A stretch of 64,000 nt of DNA from Oreohelix idahoensis (GCA_024509875.1 JAMPIV010017786.1:1-64000); one strand, 5' to 3'. Shown: positions 50,337 to 63,540, numbered from the stretch's first letter. Numbers and translations are program-made. Notes: generated from the letters alone by a model not told the origin.

Positions 50337-50809
50337 CTGAAAAGAAAAATGAATTATAGGTAACAAAATCTTAGACAATTAGTTACATGCTGGTTATCTG
50401 AGATATTGATATCACAAGAAATATCACACAAATGTTTTGTTTTTTTTAATAATGGTGAAAAAAATATAACAACCTGAAAATATAAGAAGAGTTATACATG
50501 TTTATTGGTAGTATGTCCAACGTCACATTCAACAATCTTTGCCATACTGATTTTCTTCTGAATCATTCAGAGCTGTCAAGTGCATGCAAAATGTGTATAT
50601 GATAATTTTTATTTTAATTATAACTTCTACTTATAATCTATCTATACTTGTGCTTTATACACTACACTAAGGCATTTGAGACAGTAAAACATGAGAACAT
50701 TTTAAAATGTTAGAAAGCATCAACATTGATGATAAGGACCAGAGATTTTCAAATGTGAGATACTAAATGTGAGTAAGATCATGTTTGACAAATGTCACTT
50801 TTACCATTT

Positions 50810-51119
50810 CTTCTTCTTCTTCTTCCTCGTTTGTCCTGAAAAGGACGTTGGTTGCATTGTGCCCATTTACAGCAAAGCTGCAACATTTGCACCTTTTGGC
50901 TGACACATCCAACTTCCGCACAGCATTTTTTGGGACCGGGTTAGCCTTCCCTCTTTGATCCCTACTCTCTCAGCCAGACTGCAGTGATGCAGCCTGTTTC
51001 CAGGACCACCACTTGGAGGTGGAGTAGGGTCTTGGTCAGCTCTGGTTTGCTGACCCTGACGCAAGCAGTCAAGCTATGGGTCACTGACTGCATTCTCTAT
51101 TGTTGCGTCTTTGGGTCCT
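50810..51119 (-). mobile_element. SINE S, full copy
   Basis: 310 bases on the minus strand, ending in TCCTTTTCAGGACAAACGAG + (GAA)n. It is flanked by 13-base duplications ACTTTTACCATTT (50797-50809) and ACTTTTGCCATTT (51120-51132), differing at one base. Only its 3' tail is present at 19105-19215 and 28545-28612. I saw no clear A or B box in its head. Confidence 0.85.
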
Positions 51120-51132
51120 ACTTTTGCCATTT

Positions 51133-51540
51133 GATAGCTAGAATCTAAGTTTCAGTTAATATAAACATCTGGGAATTTTTACAAAAGTAATTTTTTTTTT
51201 TTTTGCACTGTTCTTGAAATCTGATATAGACAAGTAACACATTTTGCTAGAAATTTCTACATTTTATTAAATTCTATCACAGTAAGGCAGCTTTTGACAC
51301 ATTAAGAAGACTATCAAAACCCCAACAGCCAGGGTTATTTTATTGTGATAGCAATGGGGCTCTGCTCAATGAAAAAAACAGCTGTAATGAGAAGGTGGAC
51401 AGAATATTGTATGTTAGAGAAGCATAACTGTAAACTCGACACATTATTGACAAACTAGCATTTCAAAGGAATAAATTAAAAGTGCAAAAACAGGAATAAA
51501 TGTAAAATGCTCACAATAATTTACGGGTAGAAGTGGAAGA
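51133..51540. other. No gene recognised
   Basis: AT-rich, short frames only. Confidence 0.5.
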
Positions 51541-52000
51541 GTGCTATTGTTCGAGGAGTAAAGGAGTAAAGTAGGGGGTGTGTTCTCACAGGAGTAAATG
51601 TTGTAGGGGGTGTGTTCTCACTTTAATAAACCAAAAAGTAAGTGTACCTCAGGAAAAAATCTTAAATATGTAGTTACTGATCAGGAAAAACATGTCCAGC
51701 ATCAGGGGGTGTGTTCTCACATGAATAAATGTAATGTATTGGTGATTTTCACAAATAAATGTTGTATCGAGTCTGGTGTGTTCTTACAGGCAAATAAATG
51801 TAGGGGTGTCAATTTTCACAGGAATAAATGTAATGTAGGGGGTGTGTTCATCACAGGACTATAAATGTGATGTAGTTTTTGCAAGGTGTGTTCTCACAGG
51901 AATAAATGTAAAGTAAGAGGTGTGTTTTCACATGAACAAAAGTAAAGTAGGGGGTGTTTCTCACAATGAAAAAATGTAGGAGTTTGTTCTCAGATGCATA
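51541..52000. repeat. Degenerate minisatellite, unit about 34 bp
   Basis: About a dozen imperfect repeats of GTAGGGGGTGTGTTCTCACA + GGAATAAATGTAAT, with variable spacing and indels. The G-rich and T-rich halves alternate along the strand. It is non-coding; the open frame across 51610-51864 is repeat sequence. Confidence 0.8.
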
Positions 52001-52726
52001 AATTTCCAATCATTGTAGCATTTTTTTTTTATATGCTTTTAAACATGACAATTTTGCAGGAGGTCATCTTTACTTTTATTATATCAAAATAATTATAGAA
52101 CAAAATAGGGAGGCTTACAAGCACCATGTTGCGCTGATTATATGCTGAAGTGCTAGTGAGGTCTGATAGCTTTAACAAATCAGAACTTCAAGACCTTGCA
52201 CCTGGAGCAGAGACTTGTTTCTCCTGTATCATCAGCTGGTTATGTAGGAGAAATTGAATATGAGCAAGATAATGGGGAATACTCATAAGCTGTCTATATT
52301 ACGTTAAATGGTTGGGAACACAATCTTTAAAATCTCGGGTCCAATGCATATCACCATGGGCTGTGTATGACTTGAGATGGCCTCAGATAGGTGATGGCCC
52401 AGTCAAAAAGTCTAGTTAAAAGACAACACTGTCAGATACATGCTTATAACCACAGACAGAAGACACACCCTGTCTAGGAACATAGCTGGCAAAAAAGGAG
52501 TAAGAATACAAAGGGATATCATGAATGGTAGAGGGAACAATAGGGCAGGTGATAACAGTTAAAAATATATTCAAAGGGAAAGAGTGGAGTAAGTAAGGTG
52601 AGAACTAAATAAAGTATCAGCAAGTCATCAACAACCTTGGTAGGGAGTGCAGAGCTTGGGGTCATGGAAAAGTAGAGCTGAAAATTAATCAACTAATAAA
52701 TGATTATAGCAAGAATGCAAACAAAT
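52001..52726. other. No gene recognised
   Basis: Unique-looking sequence between two tandem arrays; no domain or repeat seen. Confidence 0.5.
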
Positions 52727-55700
52727 ATATAATGATTAGTGAGGCATGGCAGGGGAAAATGGAGATCTTGTGAGGTACAAGTGCTACATATTGTTGATAA
52801 AGTATTAAATGATTAGTGAGGCATGGCAGGGGAAAATGGAGATCTTGTGAGGTACAAGTGCTACATATTGTTGATGAAGTATTAAATGATTAGTGAGGCA
52901 TGGCAGGGGAAAATGGAGATCTTGTGAGGTATCAGCGCTACATAATGTTGATGGAGTCTTGAATGATTAGTGAGGCATGGCAGGGGAAAATGGAGATCTT
53001 GTGAGGTACAAGTGCTACATATTGTTGATGAAGTATTAAATGATTAGTGAGGCATGGCAGGGGAAAATGGAGATCTTGTGAGGTACAAGTGCTACATATT
53101 GTTGATGAAGTATTAAATGATTAGTGAGGCATGGCAGGGGAAAATGGAGATCTTGTGAGGTACAAGTGTAATATTGTTGTTCTCAAAGTATTAAATGATT
53201 AGTGAGGCATAGCAGGGGAAAATCACATAATCTTGTGAGGTAGGGGTGTGTGCTACATATTGTTGATGAAATATTAAATGATTAGTGTTTGTGCACGGCA
53301 GAGGAAAATGAAGATCTTGTGAGGTACAAGTGCTACATATTGTTGATGAAATATTAAATGATTAGTGAGGCATGGCAGGGGAAAATGGAGATCTTGTGAG
53401 GTACAAGTGCTACATATTGTTGATGAAATATTAAATGATTAGTGAGGCATGGCAGAGGAAAATGAAGATCTTGTGAGGTACCAGTGCTACATATTGTTGA
53501 TGAAATATTAAATGATTAGTGAGGCATGGCAGGGGAAAATGGAGATCTTGTGAGGTACAAGTGCTACATATTGTTGATGAAATATTAAATGATTAGTGAG
53601 GCATGGCAGAGGAAAATGGAGATCTTGTGAGGTACAAGTGCTACATATTGTTGATGAAATATTAAAATATTAGTGAGGCATGGCAGAGGAAAATGAAGAT
53701 CTTGTGAGGTACCAGTGCTACATATTGTTGATGAAATATTAAATGATTAGTGAGGCATGGCAGGGGAAAATGGAGATCTTGTGAGGTACAAGTGCTACAT
53801 ATTGTTGATGAAATATTAAATGATTAGTGAGGCATGGCAGGGGAAAATGGAGATCTTGTGAGGTACAAGTGCTACATATTGTTGATGAAATATTAAATGA
53901 TTAGTGAGGCATGGCAGGGGAAAATGAGATCTTGTGAGGTACAAGTGCTACATATTGTTGATGAAATATTAAATGATTAGTGAGGCATGGCAGAGGAAAA
54001 TGAAGATCTTGTGAGGTACAAGTGCTACATATTGTTGATGAAATATTAAATGATTAGTGAGACATGGCAGAGGAAAATGGAGATCTTGTGAGGTACAAGT
54101 GCTACATATTGTTGATGAAATATTAAATGATTAGTGAGGCATGGCAGGGGAAAATGAAGATCTTGTGAGGTACAAGTGCTACATATTGTTGATGAAATAT
54201 TAAATGATTAGTGAGGCATGGCAGGGGAAAATGGAGATCTTGTGAGGTACAAGTGCTACATATTGTTGATGAAATATTAAATGATTAGTGAGGCATGGCA
54301 GGGGAAAATGGAGATCTTGTGAGGTACAAGTGCTACATATTGTTGATGAAATATTAAATGATTAGTGAGGCATGGCAGGGTAAAATGGAGATCTTGTGAG
54401 GTACAAGTGCTACATATTGTTGATGAAATATTAAATGATTAGTGAGGCATGGCAGGGGAAAATGGAGATCTTGTGAGGTACAAGTGCTACATATTGTTGA
54501 TGAAATATTAAATGATTAGTGAGGCATGGCAGAGGAAAATGAAGATCTTGTGAGGTACAAGTGCTACATATTGTTGATGAAATATTAAATGATTAGTGAG
54601 GCATGGCAGGGGAAAATGGAGATCTTGTGAGGTACAAGTGCTACATATTGTTGATGAAATATTAAATGATTAGTGAGGCATGGCAGAGGAAAATGAAGAT
54701 CTTGTGAGGTACAAGTGCTACATATTGTTGATGAAATATTAAATGATTAGTGAGGCATGGCAGGGGAAAATGGAGATCTTGTGAGGTACAAGTGCTACAT
54801 ATTGTTGATGAAATATTAAATGATTAGTGAGGCATGGCAGAGGAAAATGGAGATCTTGTGAGGTACAAGTGCTACATATTGTTGATGAAATATTAAATGA
54901 TTAGTGAGGCATGGCAGAGGAAAATGAAGATCTTGTGAGGTACAAGTGCTACATAGTGTTGATGAAATATTAAATGATTAGTGAGGCATGGCAGGGGAAA
55001 ATGAAGATCTTGTGAGGTACAAGTGCTACATATTGTTGATGAAATATTAAATGATTAGTGAGGCATGGCAGGGGAAAATGAAGATCTTGTGAGGTACAAG
55101 TGCTACATATTGTTGATGAAATATTAAATGATTAGTGAGGCATGGCAGAGGAAAATGAAGATCTTGTGAGGTACAAGTGCTACATATTGTTGATGAAATA
55201 TTAAATGATTAGTGAGGCATGGCAGGGGAAAATGAAGATCTTGTGAGGTACAAGTGCTACATATTGTTGATGAAATATTAAATGATTAGTGAGGCATGGC
55301 AGAGGAAAATGAAGATCTTGTGAGGTACAAGTGCTACATATTGTTGATGAAATATTAAATGATTAGTGAGGCATGGCAGGGGAAAATGGAGATCTTGTGA
55401 GGTACAAGTGCTACATATTGTTGATGAAATATTAAATGATTAGTGAGGCATGGCAGAGGAAAATGGAGATCTTGTGAGGTACAAGTGCTACATATTGTTG
55501 ATGAAATATTAAATGATTAGTGAGGCATGGCAGAGGAAAATGAAGATCTTGTGAGGTACAAGTGCTACATATTGTTGATGAAATATTAAATGATTAGTGA
55601 GGCATGGCAGGGGAAAAATGGAGATCTTGTGAGGTACAAGTGCTACATATTGTTGATGAAATATTAAATGATTAGTGAGGCATGGCAGGGGAAAATGAAG

Positions 55701-56747
55701 ATCTTGTGAGGTACAAGTGCTACATATTGTTGATGAAATATTAAATGATTAGTGAGGCATGGCAGGGGAAAATGGAGATCTTGTGAGGTACAAGTGCTAC
55801 ATATTGTTGATGAAATATTAAATGATTAGTGAGGCATGGCAGGGGAAAATGAAGATCTTGTGAGGTACAAGTGCTACATATTGTTGATGAAATATTAAAT
55901 GATTAGTGAGGCACGGCAGAGGAAAATGAAGATCTTGTGAGGTACAAGTGCTACATATTGTTGATGAAATATTAAATGATTAGTGAGGCATGGCAGGGGA
56001 AAATGGAGATCTTGTGACGTACAAGTGCTACATATTGTTGATGAAATATTAAATGATTAGTGAGGCATGGCAGAGGAAAATGAAGATCTTGTGAGGTACC
56101 AGTGCTACATATTGTTGATGAAATATTAAATGATTAGTGAGGCATGGCAGGGGAAAATGGAGATCTTGTGAGGTACAAGTGCTACATATTGTTGATGAAA
56201 TATTAAATGATTAGTGAGGCATGGCAGAGGAAAATGAAGATCTTGTGAGGTACAAGTGCTACATATTGTTGATGAAATATTAAATGATTAGTGAGGCATG
56301 GCAGAGGAAAATGAAGATCTTGTGAGGTACCAGTGCTACATATTGTTGATGAAATATTAAATGATTAGTGAGGCATGGCAGGGGAAAATGGAGATCTTGT
56401 GAGGTACAAGTGCTACATATTGTTGATGAAATATTAAATGATTAGTGAGGCATGGCAGGGGAAAATGAAGATCTTGTGAGGTACAAGTGCTACATATTGT
56501 TGATGAAATATTAAATGATTAGTGAGGCATGGCAGGGGAAAATGAAGATCTTGTGAGGTACAAGTGCTACATATTGTTGATGAAATATTAAATGATTAGT
56601 GAGGCATGGCAGAGGAAAATGAAGATCTTGTGAGGTACAAGTGCTACATATTGTTGATGAAATATTAAATGATTAGTGAGGCATGGCAGGGGAAAATGAA
56701 GATCTTGTGAGGTACAAGTGCTACATATTGTTGATGAAATATTAAAA
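52727..56747. repeat. 77-bp tandem array, about 52 copies
   Basis: Unit of 77 bases containing ATGATTAGTGAGGCATGGCA, AAGATCTTGTGAGGTACAAG and TGCTACATATTGTTGATGAA. Two linked variants alternate irregularly: CAGGGGAAAATGGAGATC and CAGAGGAAAATGAAGATC, with recombinants. The first four or five units have GAAGTATTAAATG where the rest have GAAATATTAAATG, and 53150-53300 is more diverged. Stops occur in all frames. It is satellite or minisatellite DNA. Confidence 0.97.
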
Positions 56748-57193
56748 GCATATTAAAAAATCTGTCCAAACACTTCAAGCCTTCCCATTACTCTACTTCA
56801 TTCTTATCCCTTTGTTTTTATTTGTTGTTGTTGTTGTTGTTGTTACACTGTGACAGGTATCAACAGACAACTTTTAGGAAATGGAAAAACACACACATGC
56901 AAACACTCTCAAAATTTAAATTGACATTATTTACAGCTACTGAACAGGAAAAGTGAAGCCACATCAGGTTTTGGCAACTGAAGAAATTATCTGGACATAG
57001 AGGCACCATAGGGCCTATATTGTAATTGTAACTGAGATAAAACTCAATATATTTATTCATACATTTAAAAAAAAAAAAATAGAAGTTTGGATAAGGAGAC
57101 TGTGTCTCTTATGTTGCCAGACTGGCTATTGGTATGTACATTATACTAGCCTTAACCTTACCACAAGTCAGTTTCAAGTTTTGTCAAACAGCT
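56748..57193. other. Non-coding sequence with a (GTT)n tract
   Basis: A (TTG)n microsatellite of seven or eight units at about 56821-56844. Nothing else is recognised before the piggyBac end at 57194. Confidence 0.6.
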
Positions 57194-58140
57194 TTAACTC
57201 ATTCTAACCCAAAGTAGTACTACACATCACTTTTCTCTTTACATTTATCTGCAAACCACATCTTGCGCCAGCATGATATATGTCTGAATTTGAACAGAAA
57301 ATTGTTAAATCCCTGGTAATAAGCTGGTTTAAATCATATAAATACACTGGCATAAGTGTGTGACCATTAGGGCATGGGGGGAAAAATGTATAAAACTGAA
57401 ATTGTATACTTCTTGTTAGCCGTTACTAGCACTGCTAATTATATGTTTATAAGCAATCACAAGAGATTCATCTTCTTAACATTGGCTATAAGCTGTTCAT
57501 GAATGGCTGCTTTTTTCTCAGTGAACAGAAGAGAATTATAGTGACAGTAGTTTTTCAGTTAGTTTTAGAGATCCAGATGAGGACTTTGCTAAGACTTGAT
57601 GTTAGAATATTCATGAAAGTGATTAATCTGATGGGGATACTGAGCAGCTGAAGGAACAGGTATGAGGTACCATAACAACTGCTAAACTTTCTGCCAGTAA
57701 TGGGAAAGGAAAGAGTAAAAACCCATTTCAAACAACCAGTAAAGTTAGCAGTACAGCTACAGTTGAGAGGCAAGTAGAGTCTCACAAGATGTCCCAGAGT
57801 AGATATAAAATGCTGAAGGCTTGACACAGGATGCATTTAAATTTTTTCAAAAGGTGTGACCTGTCAACCTCACTGAAATGATATAGTGTTTCATTTACTG
57901 AGGAAATTAAAGATTACATATGTCAGTGCATCACTTATTATGCCAAACTCAAATGTATTCAGAATAATTCTTCTAAACAATATTTAATGTATACTAGATA
58001 GACCAGCCACATGCCCTGAAGTGGATAACTTTACTGATGTCCTAATAAATATTGGGATTCAGAAGAAACCATTCATTCATGACTACTGGTCTACATCTGA
58101 AGAGTTGTATACACTTTGGTTTAGTCACATGTTTTCAAGA
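57194..58140 (+). pseudogene. piggyBac-like element copy 2, 5' part
   Basis: Begins TTAACTCATTCTAACCC, like the right end of the inner element at 15306. 57480-58140 parallels 12000-13560 of copy 1 (AGAATATTCATGAAAGTGAT and the SQDVPE region) and goes further into the transposase: a frame near 57890-58135 reads KLKCIQNNSSKQYL, then IHDYWSTSEELYTLWFSHMF. Many stops. The reading is interrupted at about 58140 and resumes at 62286. Confidence 0.7.
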
Positions 58141-58243
58141 AATAGAAATGAAGCACCATAATTCCCGCCATAAGTACGCCAGTCGGTCGGTCATGTCATG
58201 CACACCGTCATTTGCTCACTTTTCTATTTTCGAGAGAGTGCAT

Positions 58244-58288
58244 TAACTTTCAACCACAGCTAAGGGGTGCGACTGTGGTTGAAAGTTA
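58244..58288. other. Perfect 16-bp inverted repeat (hairpin)
   Basis: Arms TAACTTTCAACCACAG (58244-58259) and CTGTGGTTGAAAGTTA (58273-58288) with a 13-base loop. It sits at the boundary between the interrupted piggyBac and dispersed repeat X. It may mark two adjacent inverted termini of a small element; function unknown. Confidence 0.9.
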
Positions 58289-58295
58289 GACAATA

Positions 58296-58680
58296 ATTGT
58301 ATTGCATACATGCCACACGCTATGGTTTACCCATAATCTGTACAAGGTGTTTGCGTTTTCAGATGTGTACGCCCCATACATAATTTCTGTACAGGTTTTT
58401 TTTGCCTAGTTATTAACTATATATAAATCGATCCTCTTGCGCTACACCACAGCCGACATTTGCGTTGTGAGATTCGGCGAGATGTTAGGCCACGTGAATA
58501 AAAAATCAACCATTAAAATCAAGCTGCCTATTTTTCAATTGATGTGGGATTTGCGAGGGTCCATGTGGTGTGACATTCATTCATCACTTTTCGTGAATGC
58601 TGATGGCAGCCAGCATGTTACAGATTATTTTAACGATTATATCACACTGAGCATAATTTATTATTTACAGCTGCTTATAA
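58296..58680 (+). repeat. Dispersed repeat X, copy 2
   Basis: Plus-strand counterpart of 60-555 (CATGCCACACGCTATGG, GGTGTTTGCGTTTTCAG, TTGTGAGATTCGGCGAGATG blocks), with no long TA tract. A frame of 102 residues at 58437-58745 runs through it, has no known domain and is not conserved in copy 1. Confidence 0.65.
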
Positions 58681-59160
58681 ACAACAACAAAATACATAAC
58701 ACTACAGATTACTTGATTTCACTAAAACTTGTAGATTCTGTGTAAGAAATGTACATTTTAATAATAATATAAAAAGAAATTTGACACTGTGAAAAAAAAA
58801 TCATGAAAGCAAGGTTAATTTGTTTCTTAACTCGATTCGATCAGAGCCCCTCGAAAAATTTTTTGGGAGTAACTTCTCTTCGTTTTAAATTCCTCTCTTT
58901 AAAATCGGGTCCATTAGATGATTATCACTGCTCCACGTGTCATTTAGGAAGGTTACTCCATGTCTTCATATTTATTACAACCATGTAATTTTCCCTAGCA
59001 ATATCTAATGACGGTCGCCTGCAATGAAATGACCACAGTGGCAATAGTACCGTCTATTATACATGTAACAGAAACAACACACTATAACTAAAAACCTGTC
59101 AATTTTGATGGGTTATTGCTAGTTATATCATATTATGCATCATGTATCTGATGATAATTC
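58681..59160. other. No gene recognised
   Basis: Sequence between repeat X and LINE A; part of whatever interrupts the piggyBac copy. No domain seen. Confidence 0.5.
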
Positions 59161-62100
59161 CGCCTAGGCTGGTCCCAAGACTGGCTGAAAAAGGAAGAGT
59201 GCGGCCTGCACGGAGGCCGTAAGGAGCCAGCCCCTCCACCATGCAAAGGCACAACACCTGTTTGCTTTAAAAACCTGATTAAGCGAAATAGAAGAGAGAA
59301 AACTGAACAGATTCTAAAGGTGACGAACTGGAACAGACTACGGACTACGACTTATGGAACTTGGAACACAAGAAGTATAAATGGGAAAGAAGAGGAGCTG
59401 GTGGAAGAGATGAGGGAAGCAAAATTAGAAATCCTGGCTATAACGGAAACAAAGAAAAAGGGACAGGGAGTCATGGATCTCGATGGCAATATGCTGCTCT
59501 ACAGTGGTGTACCTACATCTGAAAGAGCTAAAGGGGGCGTGGGTTGCATTGTAGCCAAAAACCAAAAAGATAGTATCAAGGGATAGAACTTTGTCTAGGA
59601 GCGCATTATGGTTGTGAAACTAAAAAAAGGAGAAACCATAGTCAACCTGGTCATAGTGTATGGGCCAAACGAGGATGAGAGGGCAGAGATCAAGGAGGAA
59701 TTCTTCGAGCTGCTTTAAAGGACAGTGGATGACTGCCTAGATGAAATTATCATGCTTGGAGATTTCAATGCCAGAGTTGGAAATGACCATGCTAGATGGG
59801 GTGGAGTCATCGGAAGATATGGAGAAGATACTCTCAATGACAATGGAAAGCGACTCCTTGGATTCTGCAGTGAGCAGAATCTGATCATTACAAACACAAA
59901 GTTACCCCATAAGCGCATACACTAGATGTGAACCAACAAAGAATGAGAAGTCAATGATCAACTATGCCATTGCTAGGAGGAGCTCATTCAAATATGTCCG
60001 GGATGCTAGAGTCTGGAGTGGGCCAGAGATTGGAAGTGATCACTACCTGCTTACAATCAAAAGAACAACTGAGAGAGTTGCTCAGCCTAGGAACTGCCCA
60101 ACATCACGCAAGAAACCAAATAAACAAACGGGAGAAATGAGAATTAAGACCTACAAGCTGAGAGAGCCAGAAATTAAGACCAGATATCAGGGGCTTATTG
60201 CTACAGTGGTGACAAGCACAGAAGAACAATCTGATGGCTTGGAAACCCTCTGGCTTAAATTGAAAGGCATTATAAAGACAGCTGCTGCAGAAGCATGTGG
60301 TGAAGTCCGACTTGGAAACAAGTGAAAGAGGACACCTTGGTGGACAGAGGAAGTCAAAGAGAAAATAAGAGAGAAGAAATGGCATGGAAACAATACTTAG
60401 GAGCTAAAAACACAGCAGGACAAATAGAGAAATATAGAGAATATGTGATACTCAAAACAGAAGCAAAGAACAAGGTGCTAGCAGCAAAACAGAAGTCCTG
60501 GGAAGAATTTGGAGAAAAGCTAGAAAAAGATGCGCAAGAAAACCAGAAATTGTTCTATAAGACCCTAAAGAACATGAGGAAGGAAAAACAATGCCCTTTC
60601 AAATTTATAATGGACAAGCAAGGCAAACTGCTTACTGTCCCAAAGGAAGTAATGGAAAGATGGAAAGAATATTTCTCAGAACTCCTTGATGGTGAGCAAG
60701 GTCAAGTATCAGAAATGATAACCACTAACACAGAAGAGGAAACCAATGGTGATGAAGATGACATAAAGATGGAAAAACTGAAGGCAGCATTGGAGAAAAT
60801 CAAGATGGGCAAAGCAGCAGGGCATGATGGTATAACAACATAAATGGTTGAGTACATGGGAGCATCAGGTGACCTATTACTCTTAAAGGTCCTACATGCA
60901 GCGTGGTGCAACAAGACCATACCAAAGGATTGGGAGATTGCCATCATAACACCAATTTTCAAAAAGGGTGACAATCGTCAATGTGGAAACCAGAGAGGCA
61001 TATCCCTTGTAAAATCTACTCTAGAATCCTAGAGCAGAGACTCCGACATCTAGTTGAGCCACAATTGGATGAGGTCCAGTGTGGATTCCGAGCAAGCCGA
61101 TGTACTCAAGACCTAATCTTCACACTCAGACAGCTGAGTTAAAAGGCCCTTGAGTATTAGAGTGAGATCCATCTTTGTTTCATAGATCTGGAAAAGGCGT
61201 TTGACAGGGTCCCCTGGAGCAAACTTTGGGACTGTTTGGCAAGGAAGAACATTCCAGTACCTCTGATTCATGCTATACAGAGCTTCTACAAGTCTTGCAG
61301 AAATTATGTGAGGACAACAAACCATAAGTCAGAAGAGTTCAGGACCACCACTGGTGTAAGACCAGGTGATATACTGTCACCTTATCTTTTCATACTCCTC
61401 ATGGACGATGTTATCAAGGCATGTAAGAAGAGAACAAGAAAGTATTCAGTGGGGTACTGGAACAGGTATGTATTTCAGAGCTGGCATTTGCTGATGATGT
61501 TGGCCTGATTGCTAAATCAAAGGCACATCTCCAATCCAACCTGAAAGTCTGGAAGGAAGAGCTGGAGAAGAGAGTGATGGTCATAAGCAGCTCTAAAACA
61601 AAATCCATGGTGATATCACGAGAAGAAAGAAGACATCAGATTAAGCTGGGAGAACAGGTCCTGGAGCAGGTCCGACCACCTTAAATATCTCTGAGCTTTT
61701 ATAGACCAAAAGGGAGGCATCAAAGAAGAGTTGGCCACTCGAAAAGCAGCAGCTGGGAGACTTTTTCAGGCCATAAATCAAGGATTCCTCAGCAAGATAG
61801 AAGTTGGTAAGAAAACAAAGATGGCTGTATACCGCTCCACCTATGTCCCAGTCTTGACATATGGATGCGAGTCATGGGAAATGACTACAACCCACAAAAG
61901 CCAGATCCAAACCTCAGAAATGAGGTATCTGAGGAAGGTGGTTGAAGTAACAAGAAGAGACATGGTCCGCAACCAGATGATACGTCAAGGCCTAAAATCC
62001 CACCCCCTGCAGACCCAAGTAGAACAGTGCCAACTAAGATGGTTTGGCCATGTCTGCAGAATGGGAGAAGATCGGCTACCATGACAAGCATCGGAAACAA

Positions 62101-62285
62101 AGAGCCAGAGATCCAGACCCCAAGGACAACCCAGAGTCCGCTGGGAGGACAACATTAGACAATCTTTGAAGGACTGAGGACTAGAATGGAACCAGGGCAG
62201 GAAGAAGACAGCTGATAGGATAGTCTGGCGCTCTCTCTTCCAAACCTCTACACCTCACGGTAGAAGGGGAACAACTAAGTAAGTA
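59161..62285 (+). mobile_element. LINE A copy 4, the most complete in the window
   Basis: Plus strand, about 3.1 kb. It has a 5' leader (shared from 59183) and an endonuclease with [42 protein letters not shown] and SDHYLLTIKRTTERV. A linker of about 300 residues follows. Reverse transcriptase has GKAAGHDG, LCFIDLEKAFDRVPW-type residues near 61170, TTGVRPGDILSPYLF and LAFADDVGLI. The C-terminal domain has YVPVLTYGCESWEM and VRWEDNIRQSL. A (TAAG)n tail ends it. At least eight stops or frameshifts (for example at 59584, 59717, 60323, 60841, 61141 and 62083) kill the frame. It is inserted in piggyBac copy 2. Confidence 0.93.
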
Positions 62286-63540
62286 AGTATCTGATGATAT
62301 ACACAAGGAAAATAAAAGAATGAACCATTTATGAACATTTTGTTACAAAAATTTCAGAATGTCTTTCACTTGTTCTAAAATCTCAGTTTGGATAAAATGG
62401 GCATAGGGTACAAAAGCAGATGGCAATACAAGCAATATAATCCACATAAACAAAGCAGATATCACATAACAGTCTTTGGTTTGTGTGATTCAGCAACTGG
62501 ATATGTGGTGAACATGTTCACATACTTTGGTTCAGATACTTCATATGATCCTAAAGTGGATTCAGACAGTGGGCAAGCTGTAAAGACTTTTCAGACCCCA
62601 ATACACCATTTGGGTACACATCACCATTTATTCGCTGGCAGCAATTACACCTCAAGAGAACTCACTGACTTCTTACTGGAGAAGAAGCAATACTATATTG
62701 GCACTCCGAACATTATCTTAAGAAATTGTCCCTTGAAACTGAAGACTCTGCACCTTAGTTATGTTTGAATACAGATGGTACATGACACAAACAAGCAAGA
62801 TGTTGTGTACAGCCTTTAGAGATAAAAAGGCCAAGAAATCAGTTTTCCTTGTGTTTTCTCAGGCCTAAGTAGAGACCATAACCACATGGAAGCATATTGT
62901 AAAGCTGAAAATTATAGATGAATACAACAATTCAATGAATGGGTATGACCTCCTGGACCAAAGAGTTGGCTATTATAGTGTACATAATAGAATATTTTTT
63001 AAATAATTGGAAACAAAATTTCTTCTCACTGCTTGAAGTAAAGAAAGTCAGTGCTTCAATGTTATTCTGTTTTCATCATGCCACATTTCAAGACAAATCT
63101 GCTTCACCAACTAACTGAAGCTTCTGCTGTTTTAAGTAAACTTGTATACAAGAAAATGTAGCTACTGATATTGTTAGACCTCAAGCAGCCTCAGCTTTGA
63201 AGAACTTTAGAGACAGAAGGCATCTTAAATGTTATACAAAAAGAGATAGGAACTGTGTCCTCAGCAGCACACCTGCTTGTCATCAGCCACACCAATCATT
63301 ATTGCACTGGGTGTCAAAACCAGCCACAATGTATTTATGACGACCATGAAAGCATATGAATAGTGGCAAAATTCTTCTGGGAATCATAAAATTGAATTTG
63401 GTATATGTAAATAATATTAGTTATAGTAGTTTCATCTGTGGTTTTCATAGAAATATGTGGTTTTGGAAAAAGAATCATAAAAATTATATCTGTGAAGTGA
63501 TTGTGACAAACAAGGGTTGGGCAGAGCAACCTAACCTTTG
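62286..63540 (+). pseudogene. piggyBac-like element copy 2, catalytic and 3' part
   Basis: One frame from about 62375 to 62765 reads LSLDKMGIGYKSRWQYKQYN (region of the first catalytic Asp, retained), VFGLCDSATGYVVNMFTYFG, then HHLFAGSNYTSRELTDFLLE. In the last motif family members have an Asp before the aromatic-Thr-Ser (DNWFTS/DRYYTS type); here it is changed (GSNYTS), so catalysis would be lost. Stop at 62766. 62840-63540 is 3' sequence, including the block amplified four-fold in copy 1. LINE D cuts it at about 63541, and no right terminal repeat is seen. Confidence 0.8.

Noticed and set aside
51610..51864. An 84-codon plus-strand frame
   Set aside because: It is made entirely of the degenerate 34-bp minisatellite.
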